DNA of 64,000 bases, taken from assembly GCA_035544215.1 (NCBI GenBank), contig DATKHY010000007.1, forward strand, positions 1,364,001 to 1,428,000, written 5' to 3'. This DNA is from Candidatus Binatia bacterium. Lineage in GTDB: Bacteria > Vulcanimicrobiota > Vulcanimicrobiia > Vulcanimicrobiales > Vulcanimicrobiaceae. A program made the translations under genes and the position numbers. Of this stretch, positions 40,917 through 49,482 are shown one piece after another; the stretch's first letter is position 1; each line of letters begins with the position of its first letter. A model generated the notes under the pieces. It worked only from the letters and a program-made list of their open reading frames with translations, had not been told where the DNA came from and did no database searches.

Positions 40917-43900
40917 ATGCGCCCGTTGTCGGAAGTCTTCGCGCCCGGAGCACCGACGCTGCCCGAGCGGCTCAGGACGCTCGTCGTTTCGCCCGAACGC
41001 GAGTTGGAACCTGGAATAACGGTGCGAGCGACGTTTACGTTTCGCAACCAGGGCGGCGCTCCGGCTACGGGCGTTCGGCTCCGCTTCAACGCTCCCGACG
41101 GCCTGATCTATCTCGTCGGAAGCGGGCGCCTCGACGGCAATCCGCTCGACGACGAGCTCGGCAATTCGCCGCTGCTCTCGCGCGCCGGCGCGGACATCGG
41201 CGACGTCGCGCCGGATGAAGAACGGCGCATCGACGTCGCGTATAGCGTGGCCGGCGCCATCGAAAACGGCACGACCGTCGAGCTGCAGGCGGCGCTGGCC
41301 TCCTTCGAGCTGCCCCCGATCGGTTCCAACGTCGTGCGTCTGGTCGCGCGCAGCAAGCCGCAGCTGCGCAACGCGCTGACCCGCGCGGCGCTCGAGACCG
41401 CGCAGCATCCGGTGCCCGGTTCCGAGGCTGCGCTGACGATCTACATTCACAACGCCGGCGAGTCGAGCGCGCGCGACGTCGTCGTCGTCGCGCCGATTCC
41501 GGAGCACACGACCTACGTCGCCGGCTCCGCGCGCGTCAACGGACGCGACGTCGAACGCGAGCTGGGCTCGTCGTTCGACAAGGCCTACGCGCCGATCGTC
41601 GTGCGTTCGCTTCCGGCCAGCGCGTCGGCGACGGTCTCGTACCGCATACGAATCGACTCGCCGCTGTGCGACGGCACGAACATCGTCGCGGAGGCGCAGG
41701 TGGCGTCACAGGAGACGGCCGCGTTCGCGCTCGACCCGGCCTCGCTGACGGTGTCCGCGGTTCCCGACTTTAGCGACGAGCGCACGAGCCTGACGGCGGA
41801 GCCGGCGACCGACGTGCGGCCGGGCGGGCGCGTGCGCCTCACGCTCACGGCGCACAACGCCGGCACCGCGGCCGCCGCGCGAGTCACCGCGAACTTTGAG
41901 CTCGGCGAGAACCTCATCCCGGTGCGCGGCGCCTCAACGATCGACGGAAGCCCGGCGCGCGACCGGCGCAAGGAGCCGCTGCGCTTCGCGCTCGGGCCGA
42001 TCGACGCGGGCGAGGCCGTCACGCTATGCGCCGACGCCGTGCTCGCCTCGCCGCTCGAGGACGACACGGTCCTGACCGCGGCGGCGACGCTCGACTGGGA
42101 ACCGGCGCGCGACGCCACCGGGCGACGGCTCCACTGCGACATCGCGGCGCGTTCCGAACCGGCGTTCTCGGCACGCCGGAATTTCGTCGAGCGCAAGGGC
42201 AGCGCGATCGTACGGCCGGGAGCTCAAATCGAGGCGGCGATCGAGTTGACGAACGACGGCAGCGCGGCCGCGCACGACGCCGTGCTCCATCTGCGTCTCG
42301 CTCCGGAGCTCCAGGAGGTTGCCGCGTTCGAAAACAGCGCGCGCCTTAGCCTCGACGCCGGCGCCGCGGGACTTCCTCACGCGGATACGATCGATCTCGG
42401 CGGCATCGCCGCGCAGGAGACGCGCCGAGTCTCGATACGCGCGCGCGTCCCGTCACCGTGTCCCGACCGGCGCGAGCTCTTGGTAGGCGCGAGCCTGCAC
42501 ACGCGCGAGCTCGGCGAGACGCCGCTGCGGGAAGCGTTTTGGCGCGTGGACTCGCATCCGGCCTTCGCGCCACAATCTTCCAAGATGGAGTTGGCAGACG
42601 ACTCCGCGCTGCGGCCGAATCAGCTCGCGCAAGTCGACGTGCTGGTCACCAACACGGGAACGGACGTCGCCCACAACGCTCGTTTGCGGCTGTACGTCTC
42701 CGCCGAGGCGCGCCTCGAGACCGTCGAGGGCGCTACGCGCGACAAGTCGTCGCTCTCGTTCGGCGACATCGCGCCCGGCGGCAGCGGTCGGGCGCGTCTG
42801 GGCCTTCGTCTGCTGCGCAGCCTGGCGAAAGAGTATCCCGTTACGATCGACGGGGTGCTGACCGCCGACGCGATGCTGCCGGTCCCGCTCGCGCGACTGA
42901 CGATCGCGACGGCCGCCGAGGCCGACTTTTCGATCGGCAGCCTGCGCAGCGATCCGGCGGACGCCGTCGACGTCGGCGACCCAGTCGAATGGGTGCTCCA
43001 CGTTCGCAATGGCGGCGACGGCGTGGCGCATCAAGTCGCGATTTTCGTCGACGCGCCCGAGTCGCTCATCTACGTGCCGAACTCGACGACCGTCAACGAC
43101 GTCGCGATACGCGACGCCGGCAGCTCGGCGCCGTTCGCGGCGCCGAAGGGTATCGTCCTCAACGAAGTCGATCCGGGCGTCGAGGCCGCGATCCGGTGGC
43201 GGACCGTCGTGCACAACGGATTGCCCGCAGGCACGACGATCGCTCAGATCGCGCGGGTGCGCTACGACGGCGAGCGCGAGGACCAGTTCGTCTCGCCGGA
43301 TTTGAAGGTTCGCTCGGGGCCGGTCTTCGCCAACGCGATCGCCGGGCTGCCTTTCGGTCTCGACGGGGTGCTCGGGCCCGCTCTCGGCGCGCAGCGCGCC
43401 CTGACCGAGGAACGCTTCATGGAGCTGCCGCCCGCGACGCCCGTGGGGGAAGGCAATGGGGCATACGCGCTGGCGCGCCTGACTTCCGTCCCGGCGAACG
43501 GCGACGAAGCACCCGCGCACGCAACGGGAACGCTCGCGACGTTTACTTCGGCGCGACTGGAGCGCGCGCTGCGCTTCCTGCGCGAGGCGCGCTTCGGAGG
43601 GCTGGTCACGCACCTCTTCGTCGTGCGCGCGTTTTTGCCCGAGGCAATCGGCGACACGCACTGCGGCGCGCTCGCGCCGCTGCGCGACCTGCTGCGGGAA
43701 GAGCTCGACCGGCTCTTCATCAAGCTGCGGCTACCGCGCTACGCGATCGCGCCGCGTGACGTCGAGACGCCGTCGCTGCGCTCGACGATCGAGCGCGTTC
43801 TGCATGAAGCCGCGTTGGCGCGCGGCGTTCCCGCGGATCCGCCGACCGAATCGATCGCGCTGCGCGGCAGCTTCGACTCCACGCCGCTGCACGAGCTCGC

Positions 43901-44135
43901 GGAGCGCCTCGGATCGGCCGAGCTCGCCACGGCTGCGCCGTGGGCGGGACTCGCGCGGCTCTTACCCAACGAGACGAGCGCGTTTGCGCGCTATCGAAGC
44001 GGTTTGGTGGACGTAGTTGATCGGCTCGCCGACGCCGACTCAAGTGATTTCATCGAAGAGCTCCAACAGCGCGACGTTGCCGCGCTGGATGCGGAGCTGG
44101 ACGCGATGCTCTCCGCGCTGCACGAGACTGCGTAG
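40917..44135 (+). CDS. Large DUF11-like repeat protein without signal peptide
   Basis: 1,072 residues. About six beta-sandwich repeats of 100-130 residues, each with the DUF11 pattern of a polar strand then N-x-G and A-x-x-V: examples FTFRNQGGAPATGVRLRFNA, LTIYIHNAGESSARDVVVVA, LTLTAHNAGTAAAARVTANF, IELTNDGSAAAHDAVLHLRL, VLVTNTGTDVAHNARLRLYV and VLHVRNGGDGVAHQVAIFVD. From about residue 830 the protein becomes helical (ERALRFLREARFGGLVTHLF, DVVDRLADADSSDFIEELQQ). No signal peptide, membrane helix or sorting signal is visible, although DUF11 proteins are normally extracellular. Followed two bases later by a small membrane-anchored protein. Function unknown; the start lacks a clear ribosome-binding site. 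Confidence 0.7.
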   Translation: MRPLSEVFAPGAPTLPERLRTLVVSPERELEPGITVRATFTFRNQGGAPATGVRLRFNAPDGLIYLVGSGRLDGNPLDDELGNSPLLSRAGADIGDVAPDEERRIDVAYSVAGAIENGTTVELQAALASFELPPIGSNVVRLVARSKPQLRNALTRAALETAQHPVPGSEAALTIYIHNAGESSARDVVVVAPIPEHTTYVAGSARVNGRDVERELGSSFDKAYAPIVVRSLPASASATVSYRIRIDSPLCDGTNIVAEAQVASQETAAFALDPASLTVSAVPDFSDERTSLTAEPATDVRPGGRVRLTLTAHNAGTAAAARVTANFELGENLIPVRGASTIDGSPARDRRKEPLRFALGPIDAGEAVTLCADAVLASPLEDDTVLTAAATLDWEPARDATGRRLHCDIAARSEPAFSARRNFVERKGSAIVRPGAQIEAAIELTNDGSAAAHDAVLHLRLAPELQEVAAFENSARLSLDAGAAGLPHADTIDLGGIAAQETRRVSIRARVPSPCPDRRELLVGASLHTRELGETPLREAFWRVDSHPAFAPQSSKMELADDSALRPNQLAQVDVLVTNTGTDVAHNARLRLYVSAEARLETVEGATRDKSSLSFGDIAPGGSGRARLGLRLLRSLAKEYPVTIDGVLTADAMLPVPLARLTIATAAEADFSIGSLRSDPADAVDVGDPVEWVLHVRNGGDGVAHQVAIFVDAPESLIYVPNSTTVNDVAIRDAGSSAPFAAPKGIVLNEVDPGVEAAIRWRTVVHNGLPAGTTIAQIARVRYDGEREDQFVSPDLKVRSGPVFANAIAGLPFGLDGVLGPALGAQRALTEERFMELPPATPVGEGNGAYALARLTSVPANGDEAPAHATGTLATFTSARLERALRFLREARFGGLVTHLFVVRAFLPEAIGDTHCGALAPLRDLLREELDRLFIKLRLPRYAIAPRDVETPSLRSTIERVLHEAALARGVPADPPTESIALRGSFDSTPLHELAERLGSAELATAAPWAGLARLLPNETSAFARYRSGLVDVVDRLADADSSDFIEELQQRDVAALDAELDAMLSALHETA

Positions 44136-44137
44136 AG

Positions 44138-44524
44138 ATGGCGACCGCAGCGACAGCGTTGGTCGTGCTCGTCGCGGCCGCGCTCGTCGCCGCGGCGATA
44201 CTGCTTCTGCGCTGGCGCCCCCCGCGGGTCGAGCCAATCGAAACGACGAGCGACGCCCGCGATTGGGCCGCGGCCGCAGGCGCCGAGTTCGCGCATCTTT
44301 CCGACGCGGATCGCTGCGACTTGGCGTTTGCGGTCGCGGCGCTGGACGACGCGCGCTCGCAGCGCCTGCTCGCAGAGGCTCTCGACGATCCGTCCGAAAC
44401 CGTGGCGCTCGCCGCCGCTCGCGCGATGACGAACCGCGGACGCAGCTCGGAGTTGGAGCGCTACCTCGCGCGGCCCGGCGAGCGCAGCCGTCGGATCGCG
44501 GCGGCGCTCAGCCTTTTTTGTTAA
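44138..44524 (+). CDS. Membrane-anchored HEAT-repeat-like small protein
   Basis: 128 residues. An N-terminal membrane helix (TALVVLVAAALVAAAILLLR) is followed by an acidic region and two HEAT-like helical pairs (DLAFAVAALDDARSQRLLAE, ETVALAAARAMTNRGRSSEL). Probably a cytosolic protein-interaction module on the inner membrane, perhaps acting with the large repeat protein two bases upstream. Its 3' end overlaps the convergent mrdA by 17 bases. No family assignment. Confidence 0.65.
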   Translation: MATAATALVVLVAAALVAAAILLLRWRPPRVEPIETTSDARDWAAAAGAEFAHLSDADRCDLAFAVAALDDARSQRLLAEALDDPSETVALAAARAMTNRGRSSELERYLARPGERSRRIAAALSLFC

Positions 44525-46361
44525 AGTACTTGACCAGAATCTGGCGCGCGATCGGCGCGGCGACCGTCGCGCCGTAGCCGCCGCTGCGATCGACGAAGAC
44601 GGCGATCGCGAGCCGCGGATGCGCGGTCGGCGCCCACGCGATGAACCACGTCGTGTTTGGACCGTTGCCGCCCTGTGTCTCGGCGGTGCCGGTCTTTCCG
44701 GAGAAGGGCAAACCGTCGATCGCCAAGCCGTACGCCGTTCCGCCGGGATCGGTGACGCGCGCCATCCCCGCGCGCACCGCGGCGAGCGCCTCCGGCGTCA
44801 CCGGGACATGGCGAATCACCAGCGGTGAAGAGCGCTTGACGGTTCCGCCCATAGGCCGGCGTATCTCGCGGACGATCTGCGGCTCGTACAGTGTGCCGCC
44901 GTTGATCACGGCCGACGCAACGTTGACCATTTGAAGGGGCGTAGCTTGCATCGCGCCCTGTCCGATACCCAAAAAACACGCCTCGCTCGGCTCCATCGGC
45001 ACGCCGAACGCACGCATCTCCCACGCGTTGGTCGGCCAGTTCCCCTCGTTCTCGCCGGGCAGGTCGATGCCGGTCTTCGCGTCGAGCCCGAAGGCGAGCG
45101 CGTATTTACGCAGACGCGCGTTGCCGAGCCACCACGAGAGCCGGAAGAAGTAGCCGTCACTCGACGCCGCGAGCGCCGGTACGAACGTCGTGTCGCCGAG
45201 CCCGCCGGCCGCGATGTCGCGCGCGTAGTATCCGCCGCAATCCCAGCCGCCCGTGTCGTCGATGACCTGATCGACCTTTACGACGCCCTCGGTCAGCGCC
45301 GCGGAACCGGTGACCATCTTGAACGTCGAGCCCGTCGGCGTGGCAGCGGCGATGGCGCGGTTGAAGAGCGGCTGCGTGGAGTCCGCGAGATCGTAAGCGA
45401 TGCGCTTCCAGCGATCCGCGGCGAAATCGTTGGGGTCGTAGTTGGGATAACTCGCGAGCGCCAGGATTTCGCCCGTCCAGGGATCCTCCGCTACGACGGC
45501 GCCGGAGAGCGAGCGCCGCCCGAGCCCCCGAATCTCTTGCGCGAGCGCGCCCTCCGCGATCTGCTGCAGCCTCCAATCTATGCTCGTCACCAGCGTGTCG
45601 CCCGGCACGGGAGGCTTCGACGGCAGCTTGGCGCCGGACACGACCGCGCCGGTCGCATCGACGACGACCCGCTCGCCGCCCGGCAATCCGCGTAAATACG
45701 AGTCGTACGTGAACTCCAGGCCGTCCTTGCCGATGACATCGTTCGGCGAGTAGCCCGCGTTCTTGAGACGCTCGTACTCGTCTTGCGTGATCGCGCCGAC
45801 GTAGCCGACGAGATGCGACGCGAGTTTACCGCGCGGATAGTCGCGCATCGGCTGCACCTCGAGATCCACGCCCGCAAGATTCGAAAGCACCTCGGAGAGT
45901 CGCGCGACTACCGCGACCGGCAGATCCGTCGCGAGGATGACCGGCCCGTACGGCTCGTTTTGCGCCACCGCTTGGAAGTCCGCGTACGTGATGCCGCGAT
46001 GGTGCAGCAGCCGGTACCACAGCGCGCGTTCATCGATGCCGAGAATTTGCGCGAGGCTCGCGAGCTCGCCGTACGGATTCGTCACCTGCGAGGGGATGAG
46101 ACCAACGACGAACGACGGACGGCTTCGCGCGATGACCGCTCCGTGCCGGTCGTAAATCACGCCGCGCGGCGCGGCCACCGGAATCAGCCGAATCTGGTTT
46201 GCCTGTGCCGCCGCGCGATAGCGCTGTCCGTCGACGAGCTGCACGACGATCAGCCGCGCGATCAACGCCGACAGCGCGACGACGATCAGCGCGGCGAACG
46301 CCACGAGCCGCCAAGCGGGGAGCCGCCACGGTTCGCGGCGCGGCGGATTGATCGGCCGCAT
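44508..46361 (-). CDS. mrdA: Penicillin-binding protein 2 (elongasome transpeptidase)
   Basis: Class B PBP cross-linking peptidoglycan during cell elongation. 617 residues with one N-terminal membrane anchor (about 18-40), a dimerisation domain starting PRGVIYDRHGAVIARSRPSF (67-86), and a transpeptidase domain with the active-site STFK (Ser345), SSD at 400-402 in place of SxN, and KTGTAE at 556-561. Last gene of the mreC-mreD-mrdA group; its ATG shares a base with the mreD stop (TGATG). The usual partner rodA is not in the window. Confidence 0.95.
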   Translation of the reverse strand: MRPINPPRREPWRLPAWRLVAFAALIVVALSALIARLIVVQLVDGQRYRAAAQANQIRLIPVAAPRGVIYDRHGAVIARSRPSFVVGLIPSQVTNPYGELASLAQILGIDERALWYRLLHHRGITYADFQAVAQNEPYGPVILATDLPVAVVARLSEVLSNLAGVDLEVQPMRDYPRGKLASHLVGYVGAITQDEYERLKNAGYSPNDVIGKDGLEFTYDSYLRGLPGGERVVVDATGAVVSGAKLPSKPPVPGDTLVTSIDWRLQQIAEGALAQEIRGLGRRSLSGAVVAEDPWTGEILALASYPNYDPNDFAADRWKRIAYDLADSTQPLFNRAIAAATPTGSTFKMVTGSAALTEGVVKVDQVIDDTGGWDCGGYYARDIAAGGLGDTTFVPALAASSDGYFFRLSWWLGNARLRKYALAFGLDAKTGIDLPGENEGNWPTNAWEMRAFGVPMEPSEACFLGIGQGAMQATPLQMVNVASAVINGGTLYEPQIVREIRRPMGGTVKRSSPLVIRHVPVTPEALAAVRAGMARVTDPGGTAYGLAIDGLPFSGKTGTAETQGGNGPNTTWFIAWAPTAHPRLAIAVFVDRSGGYGATVAAPIARQILVKYFNKKG

Positions 46362-46891
46362 CAGCGCGCGCGATCGAAGCGGCGGCCGAGCAACATCACG
46401 ACGACGATGACGATCGCGTTGAGCGCGCTAGCGAGGACCGCTTCGTGCAAGTGCATGAGGCCGAGCCCGGACGGATAGCCGCCGAGGGCGGCTACGACCC
46501 AGTACAGCAGCGCGCGCACGAGCGTCGCCACGACCGTAATGACGATGACAAGCGGAATCGAGTCCGCGAAAAACCCGCGCGAAAGCGCACTGGCCAGGAG
46601 GGCGCTGAGGCTCGTCGCGATCGTCCAGGCCGCGCCCGACTGCGCTGACAACGCGTCCTCGCAGAGTCCCGCCGCGAGGCCGTAGAGCACGGCGCGACGC
46701 GCATCCACGCGAATCGCGTACCAGACCACGGCGACCAGCACCAGGCTCGGAACGACGCTACGAATCGCGACGTAATGCACGACCGTCGACTGCGCGAGGA
46801 GCGCAGCCGCCAGCCACGCGGCCGCGACGTACCAGGCCGGGCCGACGAAGGGTGCGACGTGCGGCTTAGGAGTCTTTCGCGTTATGCTCAT
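46361..46891 (-). CDS. mreD: Rod shape-determining protein MreD
   Basis: Integral membrane component of the elongasome. 176 residues with five to six hydrophobic segments, including FVGPAWYVAAAWLAAALLAQ, SLVLVAVVWYAIRVDARRAV, LYGLAAGLCEDALSAQSGAA (the conserved G-x-x-x-D region) and AVLASALNAIVIVVVMLLGR. The N-terminal coding bases are part of a long inverted repeat with the end of mreC (46867-47043). Unlike most operons, 149 bases separate it from mreC. Confidence 0.85.
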   Translation of the reverse strand: MSITRKTPKPHVAPFVGPAWYVAAAWLAAALLAQSTVVHYVAIRSVVPSLVLVAVVWYAIRVDARRAVLYGLAAGLCEDALSAQSGAAWTIATSLSALLASALSRGFFADSIPLVIVITVVATLVRALLYWVVAALGGYPSGLGLMHLHEAVLASALNAIVIVVVMLLGRRFDRAR

Positions 46892-47043
46892 GTGCGATGC
46901 TGAGGCTCGATTTCAGGCGAGTTCTAGGAGCGACGGAGGAAGCATAGTTGTGCTCTGTGACCGACCGAGCGACAACGAAATCGCCGAAATCGACCTCAGC
47001 CCTGCGGGTTGGGCGGCCATGACCATAGCGCGAAAGACTCCTA
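46867..47043. repeat. Long imperfect palindrome between mreC and mreD
   Basis: A 26-base arm at 46867-46892 (covering the mreD start) matches the reverse complement of 47018-47043 (touching the mreC stop) at 24 of 26 positions. Inner segments also pair: the run around 46900-46920 (GCTGAGGCTCGATTTCAGGC) matches the complement of 46985-47005 with single-base gaps. The unpaired centre is about 50 bases. The second copy even reads MTIARKTP on the plus strand, mirroring MreD's MSITRKTP. It could be a MITE-like insertion or a regulatory RNA hairpin. Confidence 0.7.
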
Positions 47044-47907
47044 CTGCGAGACGACGACAACGCGATCGAGAGCGCCGAGATCGACCGACGTCTTGAGCAC
47101 CGCGGTCTGATAGAGCGTGGCGTCGCCGCGTTCGATCGCGGTCACAGTTCCAATCGGAACGCCGGAGCGGAACGAGCGTCCCTCACCGGTCACGACGACG
47201 TCGCCGACGTGCAGCGGCGCGTCCTGCGGAATGTATTCGACGATGACGCTGCCAAGATTTCCGCGCGCGATGCCCCACCAACGTCCGCGCTGCACGACCG
47301 CCGGAATGCGGCTCGTGTAATCGCTGGCGAGGAGCACGGTGCTCGAGAAGGGTGTGACGGCGACAACGCGGCCGACGACCCCATCGGCGGCGACGACGCC
47401 GTCATCGCGCCGCACTCCGGAGCGCGTGCCCGTGTCGATCGTCACGGCGCGGGATTCGTTCTCCGGCGGGAATCCGATTACGCGCGCCTCGACGCCGTGG
47501 TAGAGGTTGACGACCGGCCGCACGTCGGTCTCGGCGGCGTACGCTGCCGCAAGCTCGTGGAGGCGCGCGTTCTCCTCGATCAGCCGACGATTGCGCGTGC
47601 GAAGGCTTCCGTTCTCGCTCTCGAGACGCGGCAGCGAGACGACGTTGGTGGCCAGCGCGCGCGCGCCGCCGATCGTCGCCGACACGGCGGTCTGCGCGAA
47701 TCCGAAGACCGAGCTCGTCACGGTCGCAATAGGACTCACCGATCCGGTGCGCTGCGCGTTGATCTGCAGCAGCGCGAGCGCCGCCGCCACGATGATAATG
47801 CTGATTAGCGCAAAGAGTCTGCGCTCGTCTCGATAGGTAAAGATATCGACCCCCAGGTGGCGCTCAGTTCGTGTCCGGCAGCGCAAATCCCAACCGCCGG
47901 AGCGCAC
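47041..47907 (-). CDS. mreC: Rod shape-determining protein MreC
   Basis: Periplasmic scaffold of the elongasome. A membrane anchor (LFALISIIIVAAALALLQIN) is followed by a coiled coil (LESENGSLRTRNRRLIEENA) and the paired beta-domains (NESRAVTIDTGTRSGVRRDD, VVAADGVVGRVVAVTPFSST, HVGDVVVTGEGRSFRSGVPI). The GTG at 47907 is the only canonical start and overlaps maf by 44 bases with an atypical Arg-rich leader. CTG at 47856, seven bases after the maf stop, would give a more typical N-terminus (GVDIFTYRDERRLF). The start is therefore uncertain, the identity is not. Confidence 0.9.
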   Translation of the reverse strand: MRSGGWDLRCRTRTERHLGVDIFTYRDERRLFALISIIIVAAALALLQINAQRTGSVSPIATVTSSVFGFAQTAVSATIGGARALATNVVSLPRLESENGSLRTRNRRLIEENARLHELAAAYAAETDVRPVVNLYHGVEARVIGFPPENESRAVTIDTGTRSGVRRDDGVVAADGVVGRVVAVTPFSSTVLLASDYTSRIPAVVQRGRWWGIARGNLGSVIVEYIPQDAPLHVGDVVVTGEGRSFRSGVPIGTVTAIERGDATLYQTAVLKTSVDLGALDRVVVVSQ

Positions 47908-48451
47908 GAACGAAGCGGGCCAGCGGCAAGCCCATTACCGTGTAGAAGTCGCCGTCGATGGCCTCCACCAGCGCCGCGGCTCGGCCTTGGATTCCGTAGG
48001 CGCCGGCCTTGTCGAGCGGCTCGCCGGTCGCGACGTACTCCGCGACCTCGGCGGGCTCGAGGCAGTAAAAACGCACGCGGGTCGTCGCCTGCTCCTCGAT
48101 CCAGTCGGGCACGCCGGGCACGGCGAGCGCAAACGCCGTGTGTACGAGGTGCTCCCTGCCCGATAGGCGCCAAAGCATGGCCGTCGCCTCGCCGGCGTCG
48201 CGCGGCTTGCCGAGCGCGTTTCCGTCGAGGTCGACGACGGTGTCGGCGGTTAGCACCGGAGCTTCGTTATCGCCCCTTTGGAAAAGGGCCATCACGCCGG
48301 TGAGCTTCTGGTGCGCGTGATGGCTAGCCAGTTGCGCCGGGCTCATGCCGTGCGCGAGCGGCTCGTCGTAGCCGCTCGGCACGACCTCGACGTCGAGGCC
48401 CAGCGCGCGGAGCAGCTCGAGCCGCCGCGGCGACGAGCTTCCGAGGAGGAT
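47864..48451 (-). CDS. maf: Maf-family nucleotide pyrophosphatase, start codon unclear
   Basis: House-cleaning nucleotide pyrophosphatase that hydrolyses non-canonical NTPs such as dTTP/UTP analogues. The required N-terminal motif ILLGSSSPRRLELLRALGLD lies upstream of the first canonical in-frame start (GTG 48382), and no ATG, GTG or TTG precedes it before a stop. The coordinate given uses the ATC at 48451, 13 bases after the upstream stop, giving about 195 residues, the usual size. Other signatures are VLTADTVVDLDGNALGKPRD, GEPLDKAGAYGIQGRAAALV and DGDFYTVMGLPL. A substitution or sequencing error at the start codon is the alternative. Confidence 0.88.
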   Translation of the reverse strand: MLLGSSSPRRLELLRALGLDVEVVPSGYDEPLAHGMSPAQLASHHAHQKLTGVMALFQRGDNEAPVLTADTVVDLDGNALGKPRDAGEATAMLWRLSGREHLVHTAFALAVPGVPDWIEEQATTRVRFYCLEPAEVAEYVATGEPLDKAGAYGIQGRAAALVEAIDGDFYTVMGLPLARFVRALRRLGFALPDTN

Positions 48452-48464
48452 GCGCGAGAGACGC

Positions 48465-48893
48465 TTATTCGTAGAGCTGGCCGCCGGCCTCGATGTAGCC
48501 GCCTTCGTGCCGGCCGCGCGGGTCGCGATGCGTCCAGTGCACGACGCCGCCGCGCGGGTAGAACTCGTACTCGCCCTTCACCGAGACGCGTTGGCCTTGT
48601 GCAATCGGAATCGTGCCGGTGAAGTCGGTGTTGACCTCGACGCGAACGACGAGGCTGCAGCCCGATGCGAGCCGCAGAAGAAAACCCTCGTGCGGACTCA
48701 CGCGGCCCGGCGCCACACCGAGCATGCGTGTCACCGTTCCATCGGCGACCACCTCGACGTGCGAACGCTGCGCGGAGTATGCGTCGCAGACCGCCCGATC
48801 GTTCGGCGGCTGCGTCGTCGAGCAGCTGGCCGCAGCGACGCCGATCAGCAACCGCAGGACGACGCTAGCGGTTCGCCGCGGTCGAGTATCCAT
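48465..48893 (-). CDS. DUF3465-domain lipoprotein
   Basis: 142 residues with a lipoprotein signal: positive N-terminus, hydrophobic core VVLRLLIGVAAASCS, lipidated Cys near residue 24. The mature part has the DUF3465 pattern: VSPHEGFLLRLASGCSLVVR, VSVKGEYEFYPRGGVVHWTH and HRDPRGRHEGGYIEAGGQLY. Likely an OB-like beta protein in the periplasm, of unknown role. It overlaps the nadD stop by 29 bases and lies just upstream of maf. Confidence 0.8.
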   Translation of the reverse strand: MDTRPRRTASVVLRLLIGVAAASCSTTQPPNDRAVCDAYSAQRSHVEVVADGTVTRMLGVAPGRVSPHEGFLLRLASGCSLVVRVEVNTDFTGTIPIAQGQRVSVKGEYEFYPRGGVVHWTHRDPRGRHEGGYIEAGGQLYE

Positions 48894-49482
48894 ACAGCCG
48901 ATGCGCGACGATGTACTTCCAGACCGGCTCGGGCACGAGATAGCGAATGCTGCGCTGCTGCGCGATCAGGCTGCGCACGAGGGTCGCCGATTCGGGGATC
49001 TCGGGCAGATTCAGCGTCGTGACGCGCTCGCGCAAACCCGGCGGTACCGCGGCGATCACGCGCGCCAGCGCGTCGCCGCCCACGCCCGGCCGCGGCGCGA
49101 TGGCGAACCGCTCCAGCGCCCCGAGCACCTCGTCGAAGCGCACCCAATTCGTGTTGACGAGCGAGTCGGCGCCGATGATGAACGTCAGCCGCGCCGACGG
49201 ATATTTGCGGCGCAGCCGCGGCAGCAGATCGGCGGTGTAGCCGCTCCCGTTCTCGCGCAGATCCGTATCGTCGAGCTCGAACGCCGCGTTGCTCTCGATC
49301 CCGCCCAAGATCATCGCGCAGCGATGCGCGGCGTCGGCCTGTGGCTTTTCGCGATAGTGCTGGTTGTTCGTCGGCACGAACAGCACGCGATCGAGCCGCT
49401 CCATGATGCGGGCCGATTCCGCAACGAACAAATGCGCGTTGTGAACGGGGTCGAAAGTGCCCCCGAAGACGCCGACTTTCAT
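48865..49482 (-). CDS. nadD: Nicotinate-mononucleotide adenylyltransferase
   Basis: Makes deamido-NAD from nicotinate mononucleotide and ATP. 205 residues with the HxGH-type signature VGVFGGTFDPVHNAHLFVAE at the N-terminus, LFVPTNNQHYREKPQADAAH (substrate loop), FIIGADSLVNTNWVRFDEVL (GxDxL motif) and SATLVRSLIAQQRSIRYLVP containing an ISSTxxR-like motif (ATLVR). Four-base overlap with obgE, the common obgE-nadD arrangement. Confidence 0.94.
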   Translation of the reverse strand: MKVGVFGGTFDPVHNAHLFVAESARIMERLDRVLFVPTNNQHYREKPQADAAHRCAMILGGIESNAAFELDDTDLRENGSGYTADLLPRLRRKYPSARLTFIIGADSLVNTNWVRFDEVLGALERFAIAPRPGVGGDALARVIAAVPPGLRERVTTLNLPEIPESATLVRSLIAQQRSIRYLVPEPVWKYIVAHRLYGYSTAANR

